A DNA stretch of 45,209 nucleotides from Thermosynechococcus sp. M98_K2018_005 (GCF_015295825.1 NZ_DVEH01000064.1:1-45209); one strand, 5' to 3'; numbered from the stretch's first letter, positions 17,808-26,102 are shown. Translations and numbers: made by a program. The notes: generated by a model not told the origin, from the letters alone.

Positions 17808-18875
17808 CTAAGCAGTCTTTTCACGAGAGGTTGACCCACCCCTGCCAACCAGCGTTGTGATCACAGGAACTGCCAAAGCGGCGACAGGGGGAATCATGCG
17901 GCCAATGGGCTGCGGGAGATTTAAGCTGACGCTCAAGGCAGAAACCATAGTTGCGGCAATGCCACTGATCCAAAGCACAGTGTCACGCCGCCGTTGTTGT
18001 CGCTTCAGTTGGTGATTTTCTTGGGCTGCGAGGGGCAGTTCCGTAGGGGAAGATGGGTTGCGGAGAGCTTCTAAATCTTTCTGAAGGGCATGCAGTTCAT
18101 TTTGGGTTTGGGCAAGTTCTTCTTGCAGGTGATCGCGCTCCCTTTCCACTTGGGTGAGTTGCCGCGTTATTTCCGCTAGTCGTTGGGCGAGGCCGGCATC
18201 TGGAGGATTAGTGAGGAGGGCGGTATCCTCTAAAGGAGCCGGTGGTGAAGCAGCCAACACCGTCTCAAGTTGTTGTTCGAGAGCAGCTTTTTCGGTTTGT
18301 AGTGAGGCCAGTTGATCTTGAAGTTCTTCAATTTGTGAGACTTGGGATTGCAGGGTTGCCACTTGACTTTGCAGTTCCTGAATCTGGGAGGCTTGCAGTT
18401 GCAGCGTTGCCAGTTGCTGCTGAAGTTCGTCTTGCTGAATGAGAGCCTGTGCCAGTTCCTGTTCAAGATTTTGCCGCAGGCCGCTCAAGGTGGCATTTTC
18501 TTCGCGGAGGCGGGCAATTTCGGCTCCAAGGGGGGCTGCTTCTACCGCTGGCGTTGCTGCTTGCGTCTCTAATTCTTTCATCTTGGCCAAGAGGGCTTCA
18601 TGCTGCTGCTGAAGGCGGGCAAGGTCTTGGCTCAGTTGATCTCGCTGCTGCTGAACGTTGTTCAGTTCTGCAGTGAGCTGGCTAATTTGCTCCTGAAGGG
18701 CTTGGTTTTGGGCGATCGCCCGCTGTTCTGCGGTAAGGGTGAGCGACTCCAATTCAGCCGTCAGGGAATTGAGATCAATATCCTGTGCGGGAGGCTCGTC
18801 CAACTCACCCAAATCACTGATGATGTTTTCTAGGAGATCGTCGGGTTGGTTGCTAGGGGGTTCTGGACTGGCCAT
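17808..18875 (-). CDS. Long coiled-coil protein with C-terminal membrane segments, function unknown
   Basis: Residues about 40-285 are an almost continuous coiled coil rich in Gln, Glu and Leu (ALQEQISQLTAELNNVQQQRDQ and many LQSQVATLQ-like units), so database hits here would be dominated by composition. Near the C-terminus, RRRDTVLWISGIAATMVSALSVSL and IPPVAALAVPVITTLVG form two hydrophobic segments, which suggests a tail-anchored protein with a cytoplasmic rod. The N-terminus is acidic and disordered. I cannot assign a function; a structural or septum-associated role would be speculation. It is transcribed towards atpC (62-bp gap) and diverges from the permease gene. Confidence 0.7.
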   Translation of the reverse strand: MASPEPPSNQPDDLLENIISDLGELDEPPAQDIDLNSLTAELESLTLTAEQRAIAQNQALQEQISQLTAELNNVQQQRDQLSQDLARLQQQHEALLAKMKELETQAATPAVEAAPLGAEIARLREENATLSGLRQNLEQELAQALIQQDELQQQLATLQLQASQIQELQSQVATLQSQVSQIEELQDQLASLQTEKAALEQQLETVLAASPPAPLEDTALLTNPPDAGLAQRLAEITRQLTQVERERDHLQEELAQTQNELHALQKDLEALRNPSSPTELPLAAQENHQLKRQQRRRDTVLWISGIAATMVSALSVSLNLPQPIGRMIPPVAALAVPVITTLVGRGGSTSREKTA

Positions 18876-18978
18876 AATCCTAATACCTGCGCAAGTGCTA
18901 AGAATTGCTCCAATTATAGCGATCGCCGTCCCTATCCTCTAGGCTAGGAGGCGTTCTTCAATTCTTGAACTAACCTGC

Positions 18979-20229
18979 ATGCTCAAACGCGAACTAGGGC
19001 TGTGGGGCGCCATTTTAACGGGTCTAGGCTCAATGATTGGTACGGGGCTATTTGTCAGTTTAGGCATTGCCACGGACCTCGCCGGCCCTTGGGTGTTGAT
19101 AGCTCTGATCTTAGCAGCAGCGATCGCGCTGTGTAATGGTCTCAGTAGTGCCCAATTGGCCGCCTCCCATCCTGTGAGTGGGGGTACCTACGAATATGGG
19201 TATCGCTATCTTTCTCCCCCTTTCGGCTTTACAGCAGGGTGGATGTTTTTACTGGCCAAATCGGCTTCGGCAGCCACTGCCGCCCTTGGCTCTGTGGCTT
19301 ATCTCTTCCAATGGCTTGGCCTAGAGGACAACAGCGGGCGCTGGCAAGTCATGGCTGCTCTGGGGCTACTGGCGGTCTTGACCTGTGTGGTACTTTTGGG
19401 GATCCGGCGATCGGCGCAAGTGAATCTGGGGATTCTCCTTGTCACGTTTACCAGTTTGTTGCTCTTTGTGGGCGTTGGCCACGTCCAACAGCAGGGAGGG
19501 TCACTTTGGTCGGCAGCATCGCAACCGCTGTCACTCAAGAATCTTCTCCAAGCAACGGCACTGCTCTTTGTCGCCTATGCAGGCTATGCCCGTATTGCTG
19601 TGCTGGCGGAGGAGGTCAAGACCCCCCGACGAACGATTCCCCGCGCCATTGTGATCACCATTGCCATTGTTCTGCTGCTGTACCTGAGTGTCACTTTCGT
19701 TGTCCTCGGCAGTCATGATTCAGCGAACCGCACAACTACTGCCTCCCTAGAGGTTGTGGCCAGTACCTTTGGCGTGCCTTGGCTACGCCCTTTCATTGCT
19801 TTGGGGGCGATCGCTGCCATGGTGGGGATTTTGCTCAATCTGTTGCTCGGCCTCTCCCGTGTGGTGTTGGCAATGGCGCGACGGCGAGATTTACCAGCAA
19901 TTTTGGCTCAGATTCCAGCCCAAGGAAAACAACCTGTCGCTGCCATTCTTGCTGTCAGTGGAGGGATTGCCCTATTGATCCTCATTGGTAATGTAAAAAC
20001 TACGTGGTCTTTTAGTGCGTTTAGCGTGCTGATTTACTACGCCATTACCAACCTTGCCACACTGCAACTGGAGGAGCCACAATTTCCCCGCTGGCTTGCG
20101 GTTACGGGTTTAATTGGCTGTCTAGGGCTGGCCTTTTGGGTCGAGGTCCAAGTGTGGCTATCGGGGTGTGGTCTCATTCTTCTTGGACTTGCTTGGCACT
20201 ACTGGGTGCGAAGGGCAAAGGCCGCTTGA
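18979..20229 (+). CDS. APC-superfamily amino acid permease
   Basis: The 416-residue protein has about 11-12 hydrophobic helices. The first contains the APC signature LGSMIGTGLFVSLGIATDLAG (GxG in the unwound TM1). TM2-3 contain AALCNGLSSAQLAASHPVSGGTYEYGYRYL-type sequence with the family's SGG-Y motif. Such permeases import amino acids or organic cations with H+ or Na+; the substrate cannot be told from sequence. Its final 31 bp overlap the convergent GerMN gene, and both reading frames look genuine. The start follows the divergent promoter region shared with the coiled-coil gene. Confidence 0.88.
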   Translation: MLKRELGLWGAILTGLGSMIGTGLFVSLGIATDLAGPWVLIALILAAAIALCNGLSSAQLAASHPVSGGTYEYGYRYLSPPFGFTAGWMFLLAKSASAATAALGSVAYLFQWLGLEDNSGRWQVMAALGLLAVLTCVVLLGIRRSAQVNLGILLVTFTSLLLFVGVGHVQQQGGSLWSAASQPLSLKNLLQATALLFVAYAGYARIAVLAEEVKTPRRTIPRAIVITIAIVLLLYLSVTFVVLGSHDSANRTTTASLEVVASTFGVPWLRPFIALGAIAAMVGILLNLLLGLSRVVLAMARRRDLPAILAQIPAQGKQPVAAILAVSGGIALLILIGNVKTTWSFSAFSVLIYYAITNLATLQLEEPQFPRWLAVTGLIGCLGLAFWVEVQVWLSGCGLILLGLAWHYWVRRAKAA

Positions 20230-20783
20230 AAGTCTTGCCGGGTCATCGGTTGCGTCACTTCTAGCCCCTCACCCCCTAAAACGCGCAGGGGTTCACCACC
20301 AATGGAAATCCAAACTGGCGCATTGGGATCATTCGCTGTTGCTGTGTACAGTACCTGTCCTAGGCGTGCTTGCATGGAAGCACTTCCCCCACCTTTTGTA
20401 AACTCTGGGGAGAGATCCACATGGATGCCATCGGCTTTGACTTCTACACGATTGACACGGGTATTTTCCGGAATGCTGGTGGTGACATCTTGATTGGCGG
20501 GACCCGCCAAAAGCCGCTCCAGACGAGATTGAATAAAGAGTTCTGGCCGTGTTGCTGGGGTATTAATCTGTACCGTAGAGGGCACTAAAACGAGGCTATC
20601 CCCTTGATTTTTAACCCAAAAAATTTGAGTTTCCTGCTGCTGGGCAACTTCCGCTGGATTAGGAACCGGATCTCCCTGCCGGGGGGGATTCAAGGTTAGC
20701 CATGCCGCTGTACCAGCCGAGGCAAGGCCAATAACCGCCAGCACAATCAAAGCGGGGCGGGAGCGGGTGACTTTTGCTACCAT
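20199..20783 (-). CDS. GerMN-domain protein, membrane anchored
   Basis: One N-terminal membrane segment (ALIVLAVIGLASAGTAAWLTL) is followed by a GerMN domain, in which RLERLLAGPA, SIPENTRVNRVEVKADGIHVDLSPEF and ARLGQVLYTATANDPNAPVWISIGG are recognisable. GerMN domains occur in spore-germination protein GerM and in envelope proteins of non-sporulating bacteria, often encoded with amidases; their ligand is unclear. I prefer the ATG at 20783 because AAGGAGA lies just before it. The ATG at 20816 would add 11 residues. It overlaps the permease gene tail-to-tail. Cell-wall relatives in the window are the AMIN-amidase and the SpoIID protein. Confidence 0.83.
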   Translation of the reverse strand: MVAKVTRSRPALIVLAVIGLASAGTAAWLTLNPPRQGDPVPNPAEVAQQQETQIFWVKNQGDSLVLVPSTVQINTPATRPELFIQSRLERLLAGPANQDVTTSIPENTRVNRVEVKADGIHVDLSPEFTKGGGSASMQARLGQVLYTATANDPNAPVWISIGGEPLRVLGGEGLEVTQPMTRQDFQAAFALRTQ

Positions 20784-20926
20784 CACGATCTCTCCTTGGC
20801 GGGATGCACCTGCCATTACCTTTGACGCTATGATTCAAGGGTAAAGTTCCAGTTTCTGTGGCCTTAGGGGCAGTTGCCCACTGCTTAAACTAGAGGATAG
20901 TTCCCCCTTTTGATAAAGTTTAAGTC

Positions 20927-21172
20927 ATGGTGCAAACGACTCCCCGTGCAGAAGAACTGGCCACTGCCCTCCTTGATGCGGTTAGGATTGCTCCCCAAGA
21001 TTGGCATCGCCTCAAGGGAAATCGCCGTGCTCGCGCCCTCGAACAAGCGGCTGCCGCTCTGATCTATCTCCTCAAGGACAATGATGCTGAGGCACTGGCG
21101 CATCTCCAACAGGCAGTGGGTTGGCTCGATCGCTCTATTAGTGCGCCGCCTTGCCCTACGCATCATCATTAG
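20927..21172 (+). CDS. Small conserved cyanobacterial/plastid-type protein (possibly DUF6439)
   Basis: An 81-residue, mostly helical soluble protein: EELATALLDAVRIAPQDWHRLKGNRRARALEQAAAALIYLLKDNDAEALAHLQQAVGWL-type sequence ending in PPCPTHHH. The pattern resembles a small family shared by cyanobacteria and plants (I believe DUF6439), with no known function. The ATG at 20927 is the only suitable start. The terminal four bases overlap the stop of the convergent DUF2227-like gene. The histidine-rich tail is not obviously a metal site. Confidence 0.65.
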   Translation: MVQTTPRAEELATALLDAVRIAPQDWHRLKGNRRARALEQAAAALIYLLKDNDAEALAHLQQAVGWLDRSISAPPCPTHHH

Positions 21173-21660
21173 CGGTGCCAGCGTTGCCACTGGGAAACCA
21201 CCAGATCGCTTGTGACATGGAGCAGTGCCGATAGCTCTAGGCCAAGGGCGATCGCAACTCCCCAGCGCCAGTCGATTCCCTGCCAACGATGTAGCCATTC
21301 CTGCACAAGGGAAAGGTGGCCTGTGCATGCGGCGACCCCGGCCACAAGACCCAGTCCTAACCCCAACCAAAAGCTTAGATAGAGCAACCGAATCAGCGTG
21401 CCCACCACTGGGCCATGGGTCCAAAATGAGCGATGGTGAAAAGCTTTTTGGTAGAGCAGCCATATTCCCCGCAGCCAGCCCCAACGGTAGTAGGGCAAGG
21501 AGGGGGTATCGAGGTCTGGACTGAGGAGAAAGCCGCCAATACCAAAACTAGTGCTGGCAATCGCCCCCCATATCCAGTCACGGGTGAGGGCACTGGCGGT
21601 GAAGCCCACAAGGGGCATGCCGATCCAAGTTAGGCGATCGTGGGTACGGCCACTGGGCAT
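21169..21660 (-). CDS. DUF2227-type putative metal-binding membrane protein
   Basis: A 163-residue protein beginning MPSGRTHDRLTWIGMPL, then FLLSPDLDTPSLPYYRWGWLRGIWLLYQKAFHHRSFWTHGPVVGT. The spaced His/Asp residues (GRTHD, SPDLD, HHRSFWTHG) are the signature of the DUF2227 family, which is annotated as metal binding and resembles membrane-bound hydrolases such as YdjM-like proteins. Three or four hydrophobic segments follow. The reaction is unknown. It faces the DUF6439-like gene tail-to-tail with a 4-bp overlap. The 270-bp region upstream of its start is shared with the amidase promoter. Confidence 0.78.
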   Translation of the reverse strand: MPSGRTHDRLTWIGMPLVGFTASALTRDWIWGAIASTSFGIGGFLLSPDLDTPSLPYYRWGWLRGIWLLYQKAFHHRSFWTHGPVVGTLIRLLYLSFWLGLGLGLVAGVAACTGHLSLVQEWLHRWQGIDWRWGVAIALGLELSALLHVTSDLVVSQWQRWHR

Positions 21661-21831
21661 TGACGATTCCGCAGATATTTCCTAGGGCAAAGCTACGGAA
21701 AAACAGGCTGGATCATGCAATCGGAGAACTCATTGGCGCCAGTGTGCGTCTAAGTGGACTTGAAGCAAGCTGAAATTTGAATCTCATGAAGGGCGATCGC
21801 GCAAAACTAAATCGCAGGGTGTGCCAGTTCA

Positions 21832-21855
21832 CATACTTGTTCCGGATCAAGTATG
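21832..21855. promoter_or_regulatory. Near-perfect 24-bp palindrome upstream of the amidase gene
   Basis: CATACTTG (21832-21839) is mirrored by CAAGTATG (21848-21855), and the centre contains the palindrome TCCGGA (21841-21846). Only the T/T pair at 21840/21847 breaks symmetry across the 24 bases. It sits 75 bp before the amidase ATG in a 270-bp gap between divergent genes. No T-run follows on either strand, so a terminator is unlikely; a dimeric repressor or activator site is more plausible. The rest of the gap shows no gene. Confidence 0.5.
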
Positions 21856-21930
21856 CTGAGCACGTTTGAGCAAGCGGCTTGGCTAGCCAACTTGGCAGTG
21901 TATTGTGCATCGCTGGTGGAGGAAGGGTGA

Positions 21931-23733
21931 ATGGATCAACCGTGGCGTTGTTGGCAATTTCGAGCTGTGGTGAGTTTGCTATGGGCACCTGCCGCTGCAC
22001 TGGTCATGGCTCAACCTGCTTCAGCCAGCCGCCTACAATTGTGGCAACTCAACCCTGCCACCAATCAACTGGAAATTCGCACCGAACGCGCTGTTCAGCC
22101 CCGTGCTGAGTTGGTCTATAACCCGACCCGCCTTGTCATTGACTTGCCTGGCGTGGTTCTCGGTAGCCCCCAGATCAGTCAAAACTACAGTGGTGCCATT
22201 CGCCAAGTGCGGGTTGCCCAGTTTGACCCCCAAACTACACGGATTGTGGTGGAATATGCGGACGGTTTTACAATTGACCCACAGCAGGTGCGCTTTCGGG
22301 GAGTCACAGCCAATAACTGGTTGGTGCAACTACCCACACCCCAGCAGCAAACAGTTTCGCTACCGCCGCTGCCCCCACCGTCTCCCCCTTCTGCTCCTCC
22401 CGTAACGCCCACAGGGCCGCTGCAAGTGCGAAGTTGGCGGGCAGATGCCACGGGTTTTTTAGTGCTAGCTGATCGCCCCCTGCCCGAGGGAAGCTACACC
22501 CTTCGCCGCCCTCAGCGCGATCGCATTGAAATTCTCCTCAGCAATAGTGAACTCATCCGCAACTTTAGTCCTCGGCGCTTGGAACTGCGCCGCTTTGGTC
22601 GGGATCTTGTCCGGGCAGAGGTCCGTACTCAAAGCAATCGCCAAGTCCAAATTACCCTCGACATTGACCCTCAAGATGCCGATTGGCAAGTGACGCCCCG
22701 TAGTGATGGCTTTGTGATTGTGCCTTCAAATACGGCAATTACACCCCCACCTCCCCCGACGGCGCCGCCACCGTCCCAACAACCTAGTGTGATTCCTGCG
22801 GCCAGTGCTCAAACTCCCGTCACAACGATCCAGCGCGTTGATCTGGGGGGACGAGAGTTGCTGATTCAGGGCGATCGCACCGTTTTCTATAACGTGGGCT
22901 GGGAAGGCAGTCGCTATCGCATTCGCCTGCGGCAAGCACAGTTGGACAGTAATCTGCGCGAACCCCGCCTTGTCACCGGTAGTCCCCTAAGCAATATTGA
23001 ATTTCGCCAAGAGGATAATCAAACCGTTTCTATTCTCCTGACGCCAGCACCGAACTTTCGTATCCTTGGACCTCGCCCCCTCTCTGCGGAATCCTTTGTG
23101 GTGCAAATCCAAGGCGTGCATGACTCGCCTACGAGTGCTCCAACACCCATTGATATCCCTCCCACGGCAACCACCCAGCCCGTCCCGCGGGGGCGTTTTG
23201 TGGTGGTCATTGACCCCGGACATGGCGGACGCGATCCCGGGGCCATTGGTATTGGCGGCATTCGTGAAAAGGATATTGTTCTGGATATCAGCCTGCAAGT
23301 TTCCCAATTTTTGCAGCAGCAGGGTGTGCAAGTGATGATGACCCGCACTACAGACATTGACTTAGACTTGGCTCCTCGGGTCGCCATTGCCGAACGGGCA
23401 CGGGCAAATGCCTTTGTGAGTATTCACGCCAATGCTATTAGTCTGGCTCGCCCCGATGTCAATGGCTTAGAAACCTACTTTGCCCCCGGACGCTCAAGTC
23501 GTTTGGCATCTGCCATTCACAATAGTATTCTCAGTTCCTTGAACATTCGCGATCGCGGGGTACGATCAGCGCGATTCTACGTCCTCCGCAATACGTCGAT
23601 GGATTCTGCCCTTGTCGAGATAGGGTTCGTTACAGGCGCAGAGGATGCCGCCAATTTTCAAAATCCTGCTTGGCGGACGCAAATGGCACGGGCGATCGCC
23701 CAAGGCATTCTCAACTTTTTACAGGGAAGATGA
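21931..23733 (+). CDS. amiC: N-acetylmuramoyl-L-alanine amidase with AMIN domains
   Basis: The enzyme cleaves the bond between MurNAc and the stem peptide, typically at the septum or, in filamentous cyanobacteria, to perforate septa. A signal peptide (VVSLLWAPAAALVMAQPASA) precedes one to three AMIN-type domains (about residues 30-400), separated by Pro-rich linkers. The Amidase_3 domain occupies about 420-598. Zinc ligands and catalytic residues are visible as H431 (DPGHGGRDPG), E446 (REKD), H499 (SIHAN) and E563 (VEIGF). GGAGGAAGG at 21918-21926 supports the ATG at 21931. The stop codon ends one base before the tmRNA gene on the opposite strand. Confidence 0.95.
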   Translation: MDQPWRCWQFRAVVSLLWAPAAALVMAQPASASRLQLWQLNPATNQLEIRTERAVQPRAELVYNPTRLVIDLPGVVLGSPQISQNYSGAIRQVRVAQFDPQTTRIVVEYADGFTIDPQQVRFRGVTANNWLVQLPTPQQQTVSLPPLPPPSPPSAPPVTPTGPLQVRSWRADATGFLVLADRPLPEGSYTLRRPQRDRIEILLSNSELIRNFSPRRLELRRFGRDLVRAEVRTQSNRQVQITLDIDPQDADWQVTPRSDGFVIVPSNTAITPPPPPTAPPPSQQPSVIPAASAQTPVTTIQRVDLGGRELLIQGDRTVFYNVGWEGSRYRIRLRQAQLDSNLREPRLVTGSPLSNIEFRQEDNQTVSILLTPAPNFRILGPRPLSAESFVVQIQGVHDSPTSAPTPIDIPPTATTQPVPRGRFVVVIDPGHGGRDPGAIGIGGIREKDIVLDISLQVSQFLQQQGVQVMMTRTTDIDLDLAPRVAIAERARANAFVSIHANAISLARPDVNGLETYFAPGRSSRLASAIHNSILSSLNIRDRGVRSARFYVLRNTSMDSALVEIGFVTGAEDAANFQNPAWRTQMARAIAQGILNFLQGR

Positions 23734-24116
23734 TGGAGCTGACGGGAGTCGAACCCGTGTCCGCCCTAGCTATTCATCGACTGCTCATTCACAGGCTTAG
23801 CCTTTCTGACCCTCAGGCGGGAACTGTTCCTTATCCCGAACAGTAGGATGCTCTGGTAGAGTCTTTGCTAAACAGCCCACCAGAGAGAACTGCCTAGCGC
23901 ATCCGTTGGGGTTAACCCGCTGCCCTTAACGGAGTCGGACAACGAGTGCTCGAACCTGTTTAGAGGTCTTAGGCTACCGCAGCAGCTTTACGAGCGAAAG
24001 GAACGATGTTGTTCGCAGTTACTTTTGGTTTGGACTCTGGATTAACGAGAGATAGCCCACTCTCGACCTGTATCACAGCCCAACTTTCACTAGGACGTCG
24101 AAGCCGTTTCAGCCCC
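23734..24116 (-). ncRNA. ssrA: tmRNA (transfer-messenger RNA), one-piece
   Basis: tmRNA rescues stalled ribosomes and tags the incomplete protein for proteolysis. The 5' end GGGGCTGAAACGGCTTCGAC is characteristic. The acceptor GGGGCTG pairs with CAGCTCC (one G-U) at the 3' end, where the T arm CGGACACGGGTTCGACTCCCG and a discriminator A are present. CCA is not encoded. Length is 383 nt and the parts are collinear, so it is the one-piece form. The tag frame (23969-24016) encodes ANNIVPFARKAAAVA. A sigma-70 promoter lies just upstream. The 3' end abuts the amidase stop with no room for a separate terminator. Confidence 0.97.
23969..24016 (-). other. tmRNA tag-peptide reading frame
   Basis: Reading from the GCG resume codon (24014-24016) to the TAA (23969-23971) gives ANNIVPFARKAAAVA. 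The ANNIVPFAR start matches known cyanobacterial tags. The small hydrophobic end (AAAVA) is the degron recognised by ClpXP-type proteases in this system. Confidence 0.93.
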
Positions 24117-24134
24117 TTGTGTAGAGTTACCCCT

Positions 24135-24163
24135 AAGATAACGCATTTTTTTGGAGTTGACAA
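24135..24163 (-). promoter_or_regulatory. Sigma-70 promoter of ssrA
   Basis: On the minus strand TTGTCA (24158-24163) and TATCTT (24135-24140) are separated by exactly 17 bases. Transcription would begin about a dozen bases before the mature tmRNA 5' end at 24116, leaving a short leader for RNase P. The promoter lies in the 54-bp gap after the HerA-like gene. Confidence 0.75.
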
Positions 24164-24170
24164 TGGGTCG

Positions 24171-25871
24171 TTATTCGAGCGATCGCCGGCCAATGGTTCG
24201 CGGTTTAGGACGGGGTGCCGGGCCTACCATCGCCACCATGCGATCCAACTGTTTGTGTTGGGCAAAATACGCTTGCCACAGGGCAGGGGCATCCAGCGTG
24301 TCACCCCCATGAGTCGTTAAGCGTTGCCGCACCCGACAGAGGACAGGCGTATTCACACAGGCCCCCGCAATAATTACTTGCCCCTTACTCAGGGCAGGCA
24401 GTTCTTTGAGTAAATCTCGGCCAGCGGCCTCCACCCCATGTTTGAGGCTCTCTTGATCGACAGGGTTGACAATCCGCAGAATAAACTGGCTCATACACTG
24501 GGAGAGAACATCGCTATCGAGTTTGCCGGGACGCTGAGTAATCAGTCCCACCCCAAGGCCAAATTTACGACCTTCGCTGAGAATCGTGCGCAGCACCCGC
24601 TTACATTGCGAGGGTTCATGGGCAGGGGCAAAGCGATGTGCCTCCTCAATCAAAATAAAGACTGGGTAGGGTAAGTATTGCTCATCCCCCTCACAGACAA
24701 GCTCTTTTTGGGTATTCATGCGGGCGTGGTTGGTTTGGCGCAAAATTGCTGTGGCAATGACCTGCTGCTCCTCAAGGGGAATCTCATTCATTTGCAGAAT
24801 CGTCACTTGGCCGGGGGTAAATAACTTTTGCGGTGGCAAGTGCTCACAGGCATGGAAATAGTCGGAGCGCTCCATTTTTTCCAACTTCCAAGCCAAAGCA
24901 TCAGCAGAGGAACCCTGCTTGACATTGCCCTCTTCATCTTCAACGCGATCCACAGCATAGACCGCTGCAATCAAGTCCTGTGTACTCCAACGGCCATTGG
25001 GATAGAGGCGGCGCACTTCATCGTGGGCTTTTTTGAGAATGGCCTGCTGGCGATCGCTCATCTGGGGAAGCAGCGTCAGAATATCGTGAAACTCTAGGGA
25101 AGAAACACGAATTTTGACCTCTTGGGGCGTAATAATTTTCACCTGAGGTTGATAGCCATCCTCCCCTTGAAAGGCTTCGTGTCCCCTCAGTTGCGCCAGC
25201 GTGTGGTATTCACCGTGGGGGTCGAGGATCAGCACTGCGGCTCGATTTTTGGGCGACAGCAATTCCTCCACCAAAACTCCTGCTGTGTAGGATTTCCCTG
25301 ACCCTGTCCCGGCAAGGATGGCCACATGGGTACTCACTAGTTCCTTCACATCGAGGACAATGGGAACGGCGCCCTCCTCGCGCAACAACAGCGACCCAAT
25401 ATGGGCTGCCCCCGGCACCTCCGGCTTTTTCTTGTTGAGAACCCGCCGCAGCAGTTCATCTTCCGCTAAATAGACTTTGGCACCAGGCAGGGGGAGCCGC
25501 CGCAAATTATTAAAGCCAAAGACCTCATGAAATTCCCCCATCACTTCTACGGTTATCTCATAGAGTTCCGCCGGTTCACAGGTAAAACCAATTAGGGCAG
25601 CCACGGCACTGGGATTCAGTTCGTGATCAGCAAACATCCGATCCGGTAGATGCTCAATCAGACGGCAGCCAGTAACCTTGCCCAAGACTTGGTGAACAGG
25701 ACCAGCATGGGAGTTTGAGGCCACACTTGGGGAATGGCTCAACTCGTAATAGACAAATTCACCCATTCGCACAGGCTGGGCATCGGCAGTAATAAAGACG
25801 TACTCGCTACCGCTGTCTCCGGGTCCTTTGACAATGCCGACAATGTGACGCGAGGAATGATGACTATTCAT
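24171..25871 (-). CDS. HerA-like ATPase (HAS-barrel/DUF87)
   Basis: A hexameric FtsK/HerA-superfamily ATPase. The N-terminal ~160 residues look like the HAS barrel (HIVGIVKGPGDSGSEYVFITA...RMGEFVYYE). Walker A is LAGTGSGKSYTAGVLVEELL and Walker B is VFILIEEAHRFAP, followed by the arginine-rich VLRTILSEGRKFGLGVGLITQRPGKLD typical of DUF87/HerA proteins. Archaeal HerA works with NurA in DNA-end resection; no NurA or SIR2/DUF4297 partner is encoded here. I start at the ATG at 25871 (MNSHHSSRHIVGIV). The longer frame to 25961 only translates part of a mobile-element end. The product is 566 residues; its role in cyanobacteria is unproven. Confidence 0.85.
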   Translation of the reverse strand: MNSHHSSRHIVGIVKGPGDSGSEYVFITADAQPVRMGEFVYYELSHSPSVASNSHAGPVHQVLGKVTGCRLIEHLPDRMFADHELNPSAVAALIGFTCEPAELYEITVEVMGEFHEVFGFNNLRRLPLPGAKVYLAEDELLRRVLNKKKPEVPGAAHIGSLLLREEGAVPIVLDVKELVSTHVAILAGTGSGKSYTAGVLVEELLSPKNRAAVLILDPHGEYHTLAQLRGHEAFQGEDGYQPQVKIITPQEVKIRVSSLEFHDILTLLPQMSDRQQAILKKAHDEVRRLYPNGRWSTQDLIAAVYAVDRVEDEEGNVKQGSSADALAWKLEKMERSDYFHACEHLPPQKLFTPGQVTILQMNEIPLEEQQVIATAILRQTNHARMNTQKELVCEGDEQYLPYPVFILIEEAHRFAPAHEPSQCKRVLRTILSEGRKFGLGVGLITQRPGKLDSDVLSQCMSQFILRIVNPVDQESLKHGVEAAGRDLLKELPALSKGQVIIAGACVNTPVLCRVRQRLTTHGGDTLDAPALWQAYFAQHKQLDRMVAMVGPAPRPKPRTIGRRSLE

Positions 25872-25901
25872 GGCACAGGACAGGTTCCTCAACCAAGGTT
25901 G

Positions 25902-25938
25902 TATTGACACTCCCGCCGAATCAATTCGGGGGATTCTT
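25902..25938. mobile_element. IS200/IS605-type terminal hairpin remnant
   Basis: TATTGACACTCCC followed by CCGAA-TCAA-TTCGG and GGGATTCTT reproduces the layout of the ends of IS200/IS605 and TnpB-only elements in cyanobacteria: TTGACACTCCC, a GC hairpin, then GGGGATTCT. The stem can extend as TCCC...GGGA with one bulged G (25915). No TnpA or TnpB coding sequence lies nearby, so it is a solo end or a decayed copy. It sits between the HerA-like gene and psb32. The match is from memory of such ends, not a database search. Confidence 0.5.
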
Positions 25939-26029
25939 GTGCAGCCGAAAAATGGACTCACAACGGCGCTGTCAAGCTGCCTCTACTGACTCCCCTCAGG
26001 TCAAACCTGAAAGTTGCCTCTACATTTCA

Positions 26030-26051
26030 CCTTCGGGTTTTTCACCGAAGG
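26030..26051. repeat. Inverted repeat in the herA-psb32 gap
   Basis: CCTTCGG (26030-26036) and CCGAAGG (26045-26051) form a perfect seven-base stem with an eight-base loop. A second small hairpin, TCAGGT-CAA-ACCTGA, lies at 25996-26010. Neither has a T-run suitable for termination of psb32, which ends at 26103 on the minus strand. They may belong to the same mobile-element remnant as the hairpin at 25902. Confidence 0.35.
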
Positions 26052-26102
26052 GTAGCTAACCCCAATCCTACGCCATTTTCTAATCAAGGGTCTGCAAGGT
26101 GC

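Noticed and set aside
20885-21484. 199-residue minus-strand frame
   Set aside because: It lies opposite the DUF6439-like gene and overlaps the DUF2227-like gene in another frame. Its composition looks non-coding.
24171-25871. HerA-like ATPase as part of a defence or NurA-HerA repair module
   Set aside because: Neighbours are ssrA and psb32. No NurA, SIR2, DUF4297 or nuclease gene is present, so a system cannot be claimed.
25872-25961. N-terminal extension of the HerA-like protein by 30 residues
   Set aside because: The sequence (…PRIDSAGVSIQP…) is the translation of the IS605-type hairpin, a common false extension near such elements.
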